Assembly (NCBI GenBank): GCA_964468475.1
Contig: CAYXUL010000008.1
Location: 8,641-72,640, forward strand
Direction: 5' to 3'
DNA: 64,000 bases
From: JBECKX01 sp964468475
Lineage (GTDB): Bacteria > Zixibacteria > MSB-5A5 > CAIYYT01
Position numbers and translations under genes: made by a program. Within the stretch, counting starts at the first letter, position 1. The number at the start of each line of letters is the position of its first letter. This document shows positions 7,269-15,937 of this stretch, piece by piece. The notes under the pieces were generated by a model that saw only the letters and a list, made by a program, of their open reading frames with translations, searched no databases and had not been told where the DNA came from.

Positions 7269-9902
7269 CTACACCATCGATTTCTTGCGTGAGAAGGACA
7301 CCGTGAAATCCTCCAGGGCACTGCCAAACTCTTTGGCGGTGCGATAGCGCTCGTTCGGATCTTTGGCCAATGCCTTCTTAAGGATCATATCGAACAGCGG
7401 CGGAATCTTGGGATCAATCGTCGATGCCGCTGGGGGCTCTTCATTGAGAATCTTGTAAACCAGCGCGGAGATATTCTCGCCACGGAACGGCCGTTGATGC
7501 GTTAGCAGTTCGTAAAGCACCACACCTAACGAGAATATATCAGAACTCGGTGTTACTTCCTTACCCTGAAGCTGCTCCGGCGAGATATAGTTCGGGGTTC
7601 CCATCGCCACGCCGGTCTGGGTCATCGAGGATGACTCAAAGTGTGCAATGCCAAAGTCCATCACCTTTACCCGGAAGCCATCCATTACCATGATATTGGC
7701 GGGCTTAATGTCGCGGTGGATGATACCCATCGAATGCGCATATTCAAGCGCCGAGCATACCTGCATCACGATAGATGCCAGAATTCGGTAGTTGAGTTGC
7801 AAATTGCGGCGCAGTACGGAGTCCAGCGTATAGCCCTCGATGAATTCCATCGCGATGTACTGCAGGTTGCCGCTCAAGCCGTAGTCGTAGATCGTCACGA
7901 TATTCGGGTGGGAAAGGTTGCCGGCCGCCTTGGCTTCGCGGGCAAGACGTTCTTTCAACTCATGGATCTCGGTGGGGTCGGCAATTGAATCGAGGCGAAT
8001 CGTCTTGAGCGCGACCAGACGATCAATCGCCGGGTCGTTGCCCTTGTAGACGGTACCCATCGCGCCTTTTCCTAGTGGTTCGATGATCTGGTAGCGACCA
8101 AACGAAATCGGCTGGCCCTCGTTGGTGAACTTGACTCCATAAATCTGTTTTTCTTCATCAGTCAGGATAATTTCATCGTCGACGCTTCTCGGCTTCGGTG
8201 TAGTCTCCAGATGGTGCTGCGGCTGGAGCTTCTGGCTGTCAGCCTGCGGTCGATCCGCCGGCACATCAGGCTTGCGAATACCGCTCATGTCAACATCAAG
8301 GAGGTCGGGAATGAATGCCGATGTCTCATTTGCCTCCGATTCCGCGGCGTTCTTGCGAGCCTCCTGCATTTGTTCTGACTCTGTTGGCTTCTTTTCCTGT
8401 TTGATTTTTTTGCTGGTGTCGTGCCTGGCATACTCGCTGGCAGGTATCAGGTCTCCGCCGTTTTGCAGCGCCTCAAAATCAAGTCTGATGGTTTCGGCAA
8501 AGACCTCGGGGGACGGTTTCTCATCATCCAGAACGCGAATCGGAATTTCGCTGTAGTCGAGTTCCGTGCCATCCTCGCGACTGGTGGCGATCGGCTCGCC
8601 ATCGAGCAGTTTCTCCAGATCGAGCGCTGCCGACAGTGAACCGGTGCCGGATTGTTTCTGCGTTCCTCGCATCGCCAGGGACGCCCCGAAACAGAGCACT
8701 ACTGTCAACAACGGATAGAACACATTGAGGAGAACATTTGCGGAGCTAAACAACACATAGTTTATGTTAGCCAGAATAAAGCCAACGATGAAAAGCGCGA
8801 TTATACGATACAGTTTGCCCATGCGCGGCAGCACGAAGCCACCAAATACGCCAATCGCGAGAACCAGCAGGAAATCTACCGGTATCGGGAAAGCGAGTCG
8901 TCTGGGCGCTGAGTTGTCTATAAGAGTCTGAGCGGTTGCCGCCGCGAAGCGATAGCTGGGTATATCGCCGCTCAGCGCCGTCGGGACGTTTTGGAATGAT
9001 CCCTTGGTCGTGGATGCGACAATGATCGCGCGTCCTGCAATGGCGGCTGGGTCTGCGGCGCCGGTGAGGACGTCTATCGCCGAGTAGCTCGGGTAAGCAC
9101 TTCCTTCTTTCGGTACCTCCACCAGCATTTTGCCACTTTCATTGGTGGGAAGCAGTCGACCGCCAAAGACAACATTGCCGGCGCTGTTGTATTGAATCTT
9201 GTCCGGCGCATATCCCAGATAAGTGTTGGCCATTTGAACCGCTGCGGAGACAAAAACTTTGCCTTCGAAATTCACCAGCAGGTTCGCGTCTCTCACTTTG
9301 TCGTCAACATCAGGCTCGAAATAACGGAATCCGATCGCGTTGACACGCTTTGCCAGAATTTCCGGTGGCATGAAAGCGGCCACCACTTTTGGAAGGTCGC
9401 TGGTTGATGCATTAAGCGGAGGCCAAATAGCCGAGAAGTAGACATAATTCGGGACTTCGCGCAGTGATCTGCCTTCGTTTGCAACGACGATATCGAACGG
9501 CAAAACAACGTCACCACAGAGAGCCATCGACTCTGCGAGCTGCTTGGTGTGGCCGGCTTCCAGTTCTTCCGCCTTTTCGGCGAGCGGAAAGTCGAGCATT
9601 ACGGCTTTTGGCTTGTAATCGCAGATCGTAATCAGCAGGTCACTGATTCTTTCATAGTCCCAGGGCCATTTTCCAACCTTGTCAAGGCTTCGCTGATCGA
9701 TTGCTACAATCGCAATCTTGCTGCGATCGGCGGTGACCTCCCTGGAGGATCGGATCGAGTCCTCGATCTTGTACTCAAGGCTCTGCAGTGGCGGGATCTT
9801 CTGAACATAGATGATCACTACAAACAGAGTAATCAGCCAGAATAGCAGCCCGCTTTTGAGCTTTGCGGAAATCTGATTTGGATCAAGTGTCGGCAGTTTC
9901 AT
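7269..9902 (-). CDS. CHASE2-domain transmembrane Ser/Thr protein kinase
   Basis: This is a receptor-like kinase of 877 aa. A membrane helix at about 18-34 is followed by a large extracytoplasmic CHASE2 sensor (about 40-330, with VAIDQRSLDKVGKWPW), a cluster of helices (about 340-415), an acidic low-complexity linker and a C-terminal Hanks-type kinase domain from about 603. The kinase has GKGAMGTVYKG (P-loop), VALKTI (lysine), HRDIKPANI (catalytic loop), DFG and GTPNYISPEQ. ATG 9902 is preferred because AGGAAAG lies 8 nt upstream; GTG 9911, overlapping the phosphatase stop, is the alternative. The linker contains EDGTELD, a possible phosphothreonine site for the neighbouring FHA proteins. The ligand is unknown. 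Confidence 0.93.
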   Translation of the reverse strand: MKLPTLDPNQISAKLKSGLLFWLITLFVVIIYVQKIPPLQSLEYKIEDSIRSSREVTADRSKIAIVAIDQRSLDKVGKWPWDYERISDLLITICDYKPKAVMLDFPLAEKAEELEAGHTKQLAESMALCGDVVLPFDIVVANEGRSLREVPNYVYFSAIWPPLNASTSDLPKVVAAFMPPEILAKRVNAIGFRYFEPDVDDKVRDANLLVNFEGKVFVSAAVQMANTYLGYAPDKIQYNSAGNVVFGGRLLPTNESGKMLVEVPKEGSAYPSYSAIDVLTGAADPAAIAGRAIIVASTTKGSFQNVPTALSGDIPSYRFAAATAQTLIDNSAPRRLAFPIPVDFLLVLAIGVFGGFVLPRMGKLYRIIALFIVGFILANINYVLFSSANVLLNVFYPLLTVVLCFGASLAMRGTQKQSGTGSLSAALDLEKLLDGEPIATSREDGTELDYSEIPIRVLDDEKPSPEVFAETIRLDFEALQNGGDLIPASEYARHDTSKKIKQEKKPTESEQMQEARKNAAESEANETSAFIPDLLDVDMSGIRKPDVPADRPQADSQKLQPQHHLETTPKPRSVDDEIILTDEEKQIYGVKFTNEGQPISFGRYQIIEPLGKGAMGTVYKGNDPAIDRLVALKTIRLDSIADPTEIHELKERLAREAKAAGNLSHPNIVTIYDYGLSGNLQYIAMEFIEGYTLDSVLRRNLQLNYRILASIVMQVCSALEYAHSMGIIHRDIKPANIMVMDGFRVKVMDFGIAHFESSSMTQTGVAMGTPNYISPEQLQGKEVTPSSDIFSLGVVLYELLTHQRPFRGENISALVYKILNEEPPAASTIDPKIPPLFDMILKKALAKDPNERYRTAKEFGSALEDFTVSFSRKKSMV

Positions 9903-9907
9903 GGTAG

Positions 9908-10639
9908 TCACTTTCCTGAAGCTAAACGCTCCACCAGGAACGATGGAAGTTCAGCGGCTGTCATTTTCTCTTGTGCCGACGCCACGTCGTATTCAACGCG
10001 GCGAAATTCTATCTTCTTGGCATCGCTGTCAAAGATTACATAGCAGGAGCGAGGGTCGCCGTCTCGTGGCTGGCCGACGGAACCGACATTGACGATGTGT
10101 CGGCAATCTTCCCGAAGTTGCAGCGGTTCACCGATCTGGACTGCTTTCACATTTCCACTGCCATTCCGATAGTAAACTGCAGGCTTATGTGAATGCCCGA
10201 TGAAGCAAATGCTCTGGTCAAAGAAGTTGAACTGACGAGAAGCATCTCCAGCCGTCATGCAGTAGTTCCACTCTTCCGGATCTCGTGGAGTCGCGTGGAC
10301 ATACAGGATGTCGTCTTCGACAAACTTCAGCTCGAATTCAGCCAGCGCACGCAACGATTTCTCCGAGAGGATCGACGCAGTGTAATTGATCGCGATCTGA
10401 GCGAATGGATTGAAGTCCTCGATGCCCAGTTTGCCGAGGGCGCTGAAATCATGATTGCCGATCAGCTTTGCGCTGCACCGTTTCATTATCACCTCGATTA
10501 CCTCGTTGGGGTTGGCTCCATAGCCGACGGCGTCACCCAGGAAGTGAATCTTCTCAACATCATTCGCGTCGACATCTGCGAGCACTGCTGCCAATGCTTC
10601 AAGATTAGCATGAACGTCGGAGATCAGAGCAATACGCAT
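9908..10639 (-). CDS. Calcineurin-like metallophosphoesterase
   Basis: This 243-aa protein has the full two-metal phosphoesterase motif set: D8-x-H10 (ISDVHAN), GDAVGYG (Asp36), GNHD (Asn62, His63), a histidine in YVHATP and GHSHKP. It belongs to the YfcE/diadenosine-tetraphosphatase-like superfamily, so a phosphoprotein, nucleotide or other phosphodiester substrate is possible. Its position between FHA proteins and a Ser/Thr kinase suggests it may reverse kinase signalling, but this is inferred from context only. AGAGGA precedes the ATG. Confidence 0.9.
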   Translation of the reverse strand: MRIALISDVHANLEALAAVLADVDANDVEKIHFLGDAVGYGANPNEVIEVIMKRCSAKLIGNHDFSALGKLGIEDFNPFAQIAINYTASILSEKSLRALAEFELKFVEDDILYVHATPRDPEEWNYCMTAGDASRQFNFFDQSICFIGHSHKPAVYYRNGSGNVKAVQIGEPLQLREDCRHIVNVGSVGQPRDGDPRSCYVIFDSDAKKIEFRRVEYDVASAQEKMTAAELPSFLVERLASGK

Positions 10640-10680
10640 TAATTTTCCTCTGTAGACTTCGCTTTGGTGTCGTCGCCTGG

Positions 10681-11364
10681 CTATCTTTGAATGAACCGGA
10701 ACGCAGTCTTTCCGACTTCAAGAACGTCGCCGTTCTTAAGAATAGCATGGTCGATCGCTTCACCATTGACCTTGGTCTTGTTGCCGTGGCCAACGTTTGT
10801 CAGTGTGAAAGTTCCATTTTGATCGGTAATCTTGGCCTGAACCTTCGCCACGAACCAACCGCCGACCCGAATGTTGGCGAATGACGATTTACCCAGTGTC
10901 GTGTTCTCGCGCTCAAGCGCGAATCGTTTTGATTCATCATCCACTGCCACAAGTAATGAATGACCAACTTCACGCGCAATTTGCTTGTCCAGCTCGTCCT
11001 GGTTCACCATGTCCTTCTGTTTCTTGGTGTTGAGGACCATGGTGCCGTCCATATCAGTCATTTTTTTCGTCGGCTGTGCATCGTTAAAGAAAACAAGGTC
11101 AAATTTCCCAATGGTGATCGTGTCCTTGTCCTTCAGATACTGCTCAGCAACTTTGCGCTCATTGACAAATGTGCCATTGAGGCTGTCGTTGTCAATCAAC
11201 AATGCGCCGTTTTCAGAGAATTCGATCTGGGCATGCTTTCGTGACACGCCCCGATTGTCCAGAACTATGTCGTTCTCCGAAGTGCGACCGATCGTGATGC
11301 GCTCTTTCTCGCTGACCACCCGCTCGATCACCTTGTCTGCGAATTTTACGATTATCTCGGGCAT
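10681..11364 (-). CDS. Two-FHA-domain phosphopeptide-binding protein
   Basis: This 227-aa soluble protein contains a canonical FHA domain (about 5-93: IGR, GVSRKHA, SLNGTFVN) and a second FHA-like domain (about 136-225). In the second, the phosphothreonine-binding residues are altered: TLGKSS replaces the usual GR, and FVAKVQA replaces SxxH, so it may be structural or bind something else. The linker carries DMDGTMVL (Thr108), mirrored in the upstream FHA protein. ATG 11364 is used rather than a longer upstream start because it fits the paralogue (MPEIIVKF versus MPEVVVKC) and follows the upstream stop. Confidence 0.9.
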   Translation of the reverse strand: MPEIIVKFADKVIERVVSEKERITIGRTSENDIVLDNRGVSRKHAQIEFSENGALLIDNDSLNGTFVNERKVAEQYLKDKDTITIGKFDLVFFNDAQPTKKMTDMDGTMVLNTKKQKDMVNQDELDKQIAREVGHSLLVAVDDESKRFALERENTTLGKSSFANIRVGGWFVAKVQAKITDQNGTFTLTNVGHGNKTKVNGEAIDHAILKNGDVLEVGKTAFRFIQR

Positions 11365-11365
11365 A

Positions 11366-11824
11366 TCATTTCCGCTCCTTTCCCGATACGGGCGCGCCTT
11401 CACGGCTAATGGGAATCGGCCTGGTCTCAGATAACTCTAGCTCACTGTTTCGACCGTTCTGTTCCTGCGACTGCCTCTGCTCGGGCGACTGTAGCACCAG
11501 GGTGCCATCTATTTGCGACATACTTTTTGCCAGTTTGGAATCGACATAGAATACAAGACTGAATTTGCCTACCGTGATAACATCCTCATCGCTGAGGACG
11601 CACTCATCGACTTGTTGCGAATTGACAAAGGTACCGTTCAAACTTTTCAAATCCCGAAGGCATGGACCCTTGTCCGAGAAATCAATGCGAGCGTGTTCCC
11701 GTGACACTCCCTGATGATTAAGCACGATGTCATTGTCTGTCGTTCGCCCTATAGTCAGGAATCCCTTTTCGGTGATCACGCGCTCGATGATGTCGTCACC
11801 ACATTTGACAACTACTTCCGGCAT
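11366..11824 (-). CDS. Single-FHA-domain protein
   Basis: This 152-aa protein has one canonical FHA domain (about 5-93) with the pThr-binding residues intact: TIGRTTDNDIVL, GVSREHARI and SLNGTFVN. The tail carries QIDGTLVL with Thr108, at the same residue number as the DGT threonine of the downstream paralogue, then a Gln/Glu-rich end. It is a tandem duplication of the first domain of the next gene. It is the first gene of the kinase operon and has AAAGGAG 8 nt before the ATG. Confidence 0.9.
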   Translation of the reverse strand: MPEVVVKCGDDIIERVITEKGFLTIGRTTDNDIVLNHQGVSREHARIDFSDKGPCLRDLKSLNGTFVNSQQVDECVLSDEDVITVGKFSLVFYVDSKLAKSMSQIDGTLVLQSPEQRQSQEQNGRNSELELSETRPIPISREGAPVSGKERK

Positions 11825-11865
11825 TCCTGATGCTCCTTTCCGGGCCTGAACCGAGAAGAAACCAG

Positions 11866-11871
11866 ATTATA
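11866..11871 (-). promoter_or_regulatory. -10 box of the FHA-phosphatase-kinase operon
   Basis: A perfect TATAAT on the minus strand lies 41 nt before the FHA start, leaving a short leader that contains the AAAGGAG ribosome site. No good -35 box is visible at 16-18 nt, so an activator or an extended element may be needed. Confidence 0.5.
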
Positions 11872-11954
11872 TTATTGGCGAAGTGAGTCGATTTTCTAAC
11901 CCTGATTGAGACTCCGCTTCGACTGCCAGCGCTTTCTCGTTCGGGGCAAACAAC

Positions 11955-11983
11955 TTGCCGCGATCTTCGTATTCAGTTATATT
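11955..11983 (+). promoter_or_regulatory. Promoter of the dusB operon (TTGCCG-N17-TATATT)
   Basis: The -35 (11955-11960) and -10 (11978-11983) boxes are 17 nt apart. The -10 ends 6 nt before the dusB ATG, so transcription should begin at or next to the start codon. No Shine-Dalgarno sequence is present. Confidence 0.6.
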
Positions 11984-11989
11984 TTCGTC

Positions 11990-12994
11990 ATGACGCCACT
12001 AAACTTGAGACATAACTTGCGCGAGAAGCGTATGGTGTTCGCTTCTCCGCTGGCCGGAGTATCGGATGCAGCCTATAGGTCTATCGTCAGGGAAATGGGC
12101 GCCGACTACACTTTTCCCGAAATGATCTCCTCCGAGGGGCTCATTCGGAATAACGCCCGTACCTTTGATATGATGAAAAAATATGAGGGCGAGACCAACG
12201 TCGGCTGCCAGCTTTTTGGAACTCGTCCCGAGGCTCTGGCCGAAAGCGCGCAAGTCGTTGAAGATCAGGGGTTTGATTCGGTAGATCTCAATTGCGGCTG
12301 CCCGGTTCACAAGGTTGTGGACAAGAACGGTGGCGCTGCGCTAATGAAGACCCCGAAGCTCCTGGGGCAGATCGTTGCCGCCGTAACCAAGAGGATTTCA
12401 ATCCCATTTTCGATCAAGATTCGTTCCGGCTGGGACAGAAAGAATCTCAACTACGTGGAAATTGGCAAGATAGCCGAGGACAATGGCGCCAGCTATGTCG
12501 CCATTCACGCCCGTACGCAGTCGGAATTCTTTGCGCCTGAGGCACACTGGGAACATATCAGGGACTTGAAGGAATCGCTCTCGATTCCCGTGATTGGCAA
12601 CGGCAATATCCATTCTGCTGCTGATGCTGTCCGGATGTTTGACGAAACCGGCTGCAACGGGGTAATGCTGGCTTCGGGCACTCTCGGAAATCCGTTCATA
12701 TTTCGGGAGCTCAAGGCACTTCTGGAAACGGGAGAGCCTATCGCTCCTCCGACCGTGGAGGAGAAGGTCGAAGTCTGCCTCGATCACATTCGGCGCATTG
12801 TCGCTATTTTTGGTGAGCAGCGCGGGATTCCCCGCTCGCGGAAGTTAATCGGCTGGTACTATCGACGAATTTCGGGCCGGAAGAAAATCCCGCAGGAGGT
12901 ATTCCAGGTCAACACCTACGCCGAAATTGAACACTATTTCCGCGAAGGGCTTTACAAGCTGCAGGGTAGTAATCTGCAGGATGAAGCTGCATGA
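11990..12994 (+). CDS. dusB: tRNA-dihydrouridine synthase, DusB type
   Basis: This FMN- and NADPH-dependent enzyme reduces uridines in the D-loop of tRNA. From ATG 11990 the protein is 334 aa. It has the FMN-barrel start VFASPLAGVSDAAYR, the catalytic motif NCGCPVHKV (Cys104) and IKIRSGW, IHARTQSEFF and IGNGNIHSAADA. A longer in-frame start at 11906 would add a hydrophobic stretch unlike the family and would place the promoter inside the gene. It overlaps larB as ATGA. Confidence 0.94.
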   Translation: MTPLNLRHNLREKRMVFASPLAGVSDAAYRSIVREMGADYTFPEMISSEGLIRNNARTFDMMKKYEGETNVGCQLFGTRPEALAESAQVVEDQGFDSVDLNCGCPVHKVVDKNGGAALMKTPKLLGQIVAAVTKRISIPFSIKIRSGWDRKNLNYVEIGKIAEDNGASYVAIHARTQSEFFAPEAHWEHIRDLKESLSIPVIGNGNIHSAADAVRMFDETGCNGVMLASGTLGNPFIFRELKALLETGEPIAPPTVEEKVEVCLDHIRRIVAIFGEQRGIPRSRKLIGWYYRRISGRKKIPQEVFQVNTYAEIEHYFREGLYKLQGSNLQDEAA

Positions 12995-13770
12995 TCTCCG
13001 CAGCAGACTTAGAAAAACTCCTGAATGGTGTAAAGGCGGGGCAGATCGAAATAGCGGAGGCCGTTCGGCGGCTAAGTGCCCATGATCAGGCAAATCTCGG
13101 TTTTGCCAGAGTGGATCTGGGACGGTTGTCGCGGTGCGGAATACCGGAAGTGGTCTTTGCCGAGGGAAAATCGGCTGAACATGTTCGAGAAATTGCCGCC
13201 AAAATCGTGGAAAACGGACACGATCTTCTCATCACGCGGCTTGATGCGGAAGTATTCGAGAGTCTCAGCGGGAGTCTGCCAGCTCTCCATTACAACAAGA
13301 ACGCTCGCGCTGCCTACCTGCGTCAGAAGGACTTACCCCTCAAGGAAGGAATTCTAATCGTTAGCGCGGGCACCTCCGATATTCCCGTCGCCGAAGAAGC
13401 CGCTGTCACTTGCGAAGTGCTGGGATTCCAACCGGCCCGACTTTTCGATGCAGGGGTGGCGGGTATTCACCGCTTGCTCACGGAAACAGAGCAGCTGCGA
13501 AATGCAAGAGCGATAGTCGTGGTAGCCGGTATGGAGGGCGCGCTGCCTTCCGTGGTGGGTGGGTTGGTCTCTGTGCCTGTGATTGCGGTTCCAACGTCAG
13601 TGGGCTACGGTGCCTCGTTTGGAGGAATAGCGGCGCTGCTGGCAATGCTAAATAGCTGTGCCTCTGGTGTGACTGTAGTCAATATCGATAACGGTTTCGG
13701 CGCAGCCATCGCTGCGATCAGAATCCTGCAAACGAATGCTGCGGGCGATTCACAGCGAGGCAAACAGTGA
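12991..13770 (+). CDS. larB: Nickel-pincer cofactor biosynthesis protein LarB
   Basis: LarB carboxylates the pyridinium ring of nicotinic acid adenine dinucleotide, the first step to the nickel-pincer nucleotide used by lactate racemase-type enzymes. The protein is 259 aa with an N-terminal helical region, GFARVDLGR, and a C-terminal AIR-carboxylase (PurE)-like domain with SAGTSDIPVAEEA, AGMEGALPSVVGGL and VPTSVGYGASFGG. It is coupled by 4-bp overlaps to dusB and larC. Confidence 0.94.
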   Translation: MISAADLEKLLNGVKAGQIEIAEAVRRLSAHDQANLGFARVDLGRLSRCGIPEVVFAEGKSAEHVREIAAKIVENGHDLLITRLDAEVFESLSGSLPALHYNKNARAAYLRQKDLPLKEGILIVSAGTSDIPVAEEAAVTCEVLGFQPARLFDAGVAGIHRLLTETEQLRNARAIVVVAGMEGALPSVVGGLVSVPVIAVPTSVGYGASFGGIAALLAMLNSCASGVTVVNIDNGFGAAIAAIRILQTNAAGDSQRGKQ

Positions 13771-14936
13771 GAGTCGGGTACTTTGACTGTTTTTCGGGCG
13801 CCGCCGGGGATATGATAGTGGGGAGTATCATTTCTGCCGGATGCCGAGTTGACTCCCTGCAGGCTCATCTCGATCTGCTTGGAATAACCGGGCTCAAACT
13901 CGTTGCCGAGAATCGCACCAAACATGGTCTGCATGGCATCGGTGTCCACTTTGAATCAAGCGAGGAGGAAAAATCGCATCGCCATTTGAGCCATATCGAG
14001 AAGATACTGAATGAGTCAAAGCTTGATAAAGCGATCGTCACTCGTGCCATCTCCATTTTTCGGCGCATTGGCGTCGCCGAAGCACGCATGCACAACATCC
14101 CGATCGAGAAAGTCCATTTCCACGAAGTAGGTGCCATTGATGCCATTGGTGACATAGTCTCTGCGGTAGCAGGGCTTCGGGAGCTTGGCATCGAAAAGCT
14201 CTTCTCCTCACCCCTTTTGCTCGGCAGTGGAGTTACCACCGCCGCACATGGGAAACTCCCCCTGCCGGCACCGGCAACGCTGGAGATTGCCAAGGAGTTT
14301 CCGGTAAGACGGATCGATTCAGGGCATGAACTTACGACTCCAACCGGAGCCGCAATAATCACAGAACTCGCAGAACCGGCGGCAGGCTTCGATTTTGTTG
14401 TTGAGCAAGTCGGCTATGGTGCGGGCACTGCAGAATTCGATGATCGCCCTAACATGCTGCGATTAGTAATTGGGACGACTGCAGAGGGTCTGCCCGCGGA
14501 CCATGTGATCATTCTCGAAACCAACATTGATGACGCTACCCCCGAGCAGATCGGGCACTTGCAGCAGCGGCTCATGGAGAGCGGCGCGCTTGATGTGTTT
14601 GTGTCATCGATTATGATGAAGAAGAACCGACCGGCGCATAAGTTGTCGGTTATCGCTTCCGAAGCGGCGGCCATCGATTTGGCCGGGGTGGTATTGCGCG
14701 AGTCTTCCTCGGCCGGTGTTCGTTGGCGGCGTGAATCACGCTGGAAACTTGACTATTCGTTCAAGACGGTTGACACTGACTTTGGAAAGATTAAAATAAA
14801 GTTCTATTCGGGCGGCGATATTCAGAAATTTTCACCCGAGTACGAGGATGTAGTCACGGCTGCGGTCGCGGCGAAGGTCCCATTTGTGAAAGTCTATAAT
14901 GCGGCCATCATGGCAGTGAATAAGCTTAAGGAGTAA
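13767..14936 (+). CDS. larC: Nickel insertion protein LarC
   Basis: LarC is a CTP-dependent cyclometallase that inserts nickel into the pincer cofactor. It is 389 aa in one continuous frame, from MRVGYFDCFSGAAGDM to the C-terminal MMKKNRPAHKLSVI region. In some lactobacilli larC is split and joined by a ribosomal frameshift, which is not needed here. A His-rich stretch (KSHRHLSHIEK) may bind metal. The GTG start overlaps the larB stop as GTGA. larE and a larA-type racemase are not in the window. Confidence 0.95.
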   Translation: MRVGYFDCFSGAAGDMIVGSIISAGCRVDSLQAHLDLLGITGLKLVAENRTKHGLHGIGVHFESSEEEKSHRHLSHIEKILNESKLDKAIVTRAISIFRRIGVAEARMHNIPIEKVHFHEVGAIDAIGDIVSAVAGLRELGIEKLFSSPLLLGSGVTTAAHGKLPLPAPATLEIAKEFPVRRIDSGHELTTPTGAAIITELAEPAAGFDFVVEQVGYGAGTAEFDDRPNMLRLVIGTTAEGLPADHVIILETNIDDATPEQIGHLQQRLMESGALDVFVSSIMMKKNRPAHKLSVIASEAAAIDLAGVVLRESSSAGVRWRRESRWKLDYSFKTVDTDFGKIKIKFYSGGDIQKFSPEYEDVVTAAVAAKVPFVKVYNAAIMAVNKLKE

Positions 14937-14941
14937 GTTGA

Positions 14942-15925
14942 GTGAGCGATCTGAAAGTACTTGTATTTGGACAGAAACGAGACAGTGCGCTGATCGGAGC
15001 GTCGTTGGAGGCTCTCAGCATCGGGCGCCAGTTGGCGGATAAGCTCGGTGGACAACTTGGCGTACTCGTCGTTGGCGCCGGGCTAGATCCCGTCGCTAAA
15101 CAGGCCATCGCCGCCGGTGCGGATGTATGCTATACAGTGGAGGATGCTGACCTCGATCAGTTCAAGGATGACGCCTACGCCGGCATCTTCGCTGAATTGA
15201 TTAAGAGCAAGTCACCCAAAGTAGTGCTGGGAGTAGCGAGCATCTATGGCAAAGCCCTCATTGGTCGTGTTGCCGGTGCAATCGGCTATAGCCTTGCCGC
15301 CGATTGTATCAACCTTGATATCGCAGACGGCAACCTGCTTGCCACACGACCCGCTTACGGGGGCAAAGTTCATCAGACCATCAGGTTCAAATCAGATATT
15401 CAAATTGCGACGATTCGCCCCAAGATATTTCCCGAAGCTCAAGCCGATGATAGTCGACAGGGGAGTGTTGAGGCATTCTCACCATCCTCAAAGGAGAGCA
15501 AGGTCAGCGTTGAGGTCGGCAAAGTCGAAACGACCGGCGAAATTTCACTGGCGGAGGCAGATATCGTCGTTTCCGGCGGTCGCGGTCTGAAGGAAGCCGA
15601 CAACTATAAGCTGATCCGTGAGCTGGCCGATGCCGTCGGCGGCGCAGTAGGCGCCTCGCGTGCGATAGTCGATGCCGGCTGGGTACCGTACAAATATCAG
15701 GTGGGTCAGACTGGTCGCACTGTCAACCCCAAGCTCTATTTCGCCATCGGAATCTCCGGGGCAATTCAGCATCTGGTCGGAATGCAAACTTCCGGGACGA
15801 TCGTGGCGGTCAATCGTGATGCCGACGCGCCAATCTTCAATGTCGCAACCTACGGTGTCGTCGGTGACCTCTTCGAAATTGTACCTGCTCTCACCGAGAA
15901 GTTTCGCAGCGAGCTGCGCAACTAG
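14942..15925 (+). CDS. etfA: Electron transfer flavoprotein alpha subunit
   Basis: EtfA binds FAD and passes electrons between dehydrogenases and the quinone pool or bifurcating enzymes. The 327-aa protein has an N-terminal alpha/beta domain and the C-terminal FAD-binding region VSGGRGLK, GASRAIVDAGW, VGQTGRTVNPKLYFAIGISGAIQHL and VAVNRDADAPIF. The GTG start at 14942 has AAGGAG 8 nt upstream. The partner etfB, usually adjacent, is absent; the neighbours are larC and a phosphatase. Confidence 0.94.
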   Translation: MSDLKVLVFGQKRDSALIGASLEALSIGRQLADKLGGQLGVLVVGAGLDPVAKQAIAAGADVCYTVEDADLDQFKDDAYAGIFAELIKSKSPKVVLGVASIYGKALIGRVAGAIGYSLAADCINLDIADGNLLATRPAYGGKVHQTIRFKSDIQIATIRPKIFPEAQADDSRQGSVEAFSPSSKESKVSVEVGKVETTGEISLAEADIVVSGGRGLKEADNYKLIRELADAVGGAVGASRAIVDAGWVPYKYQVGQTGRTVNPKLYFAIGISGAIQHLVGMQTSGTIVAVNRDADAPIFNVATYGVVGDLFEIVPALTEKFRSELRN

Positions 15926-15937
15926 AGCCTGACACTC

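Noticed and set aside
6997..7327. Several short open frames spanning the first gap
   Set aside because: They contain 100 Ns and have no family resemblance or ribosome site.
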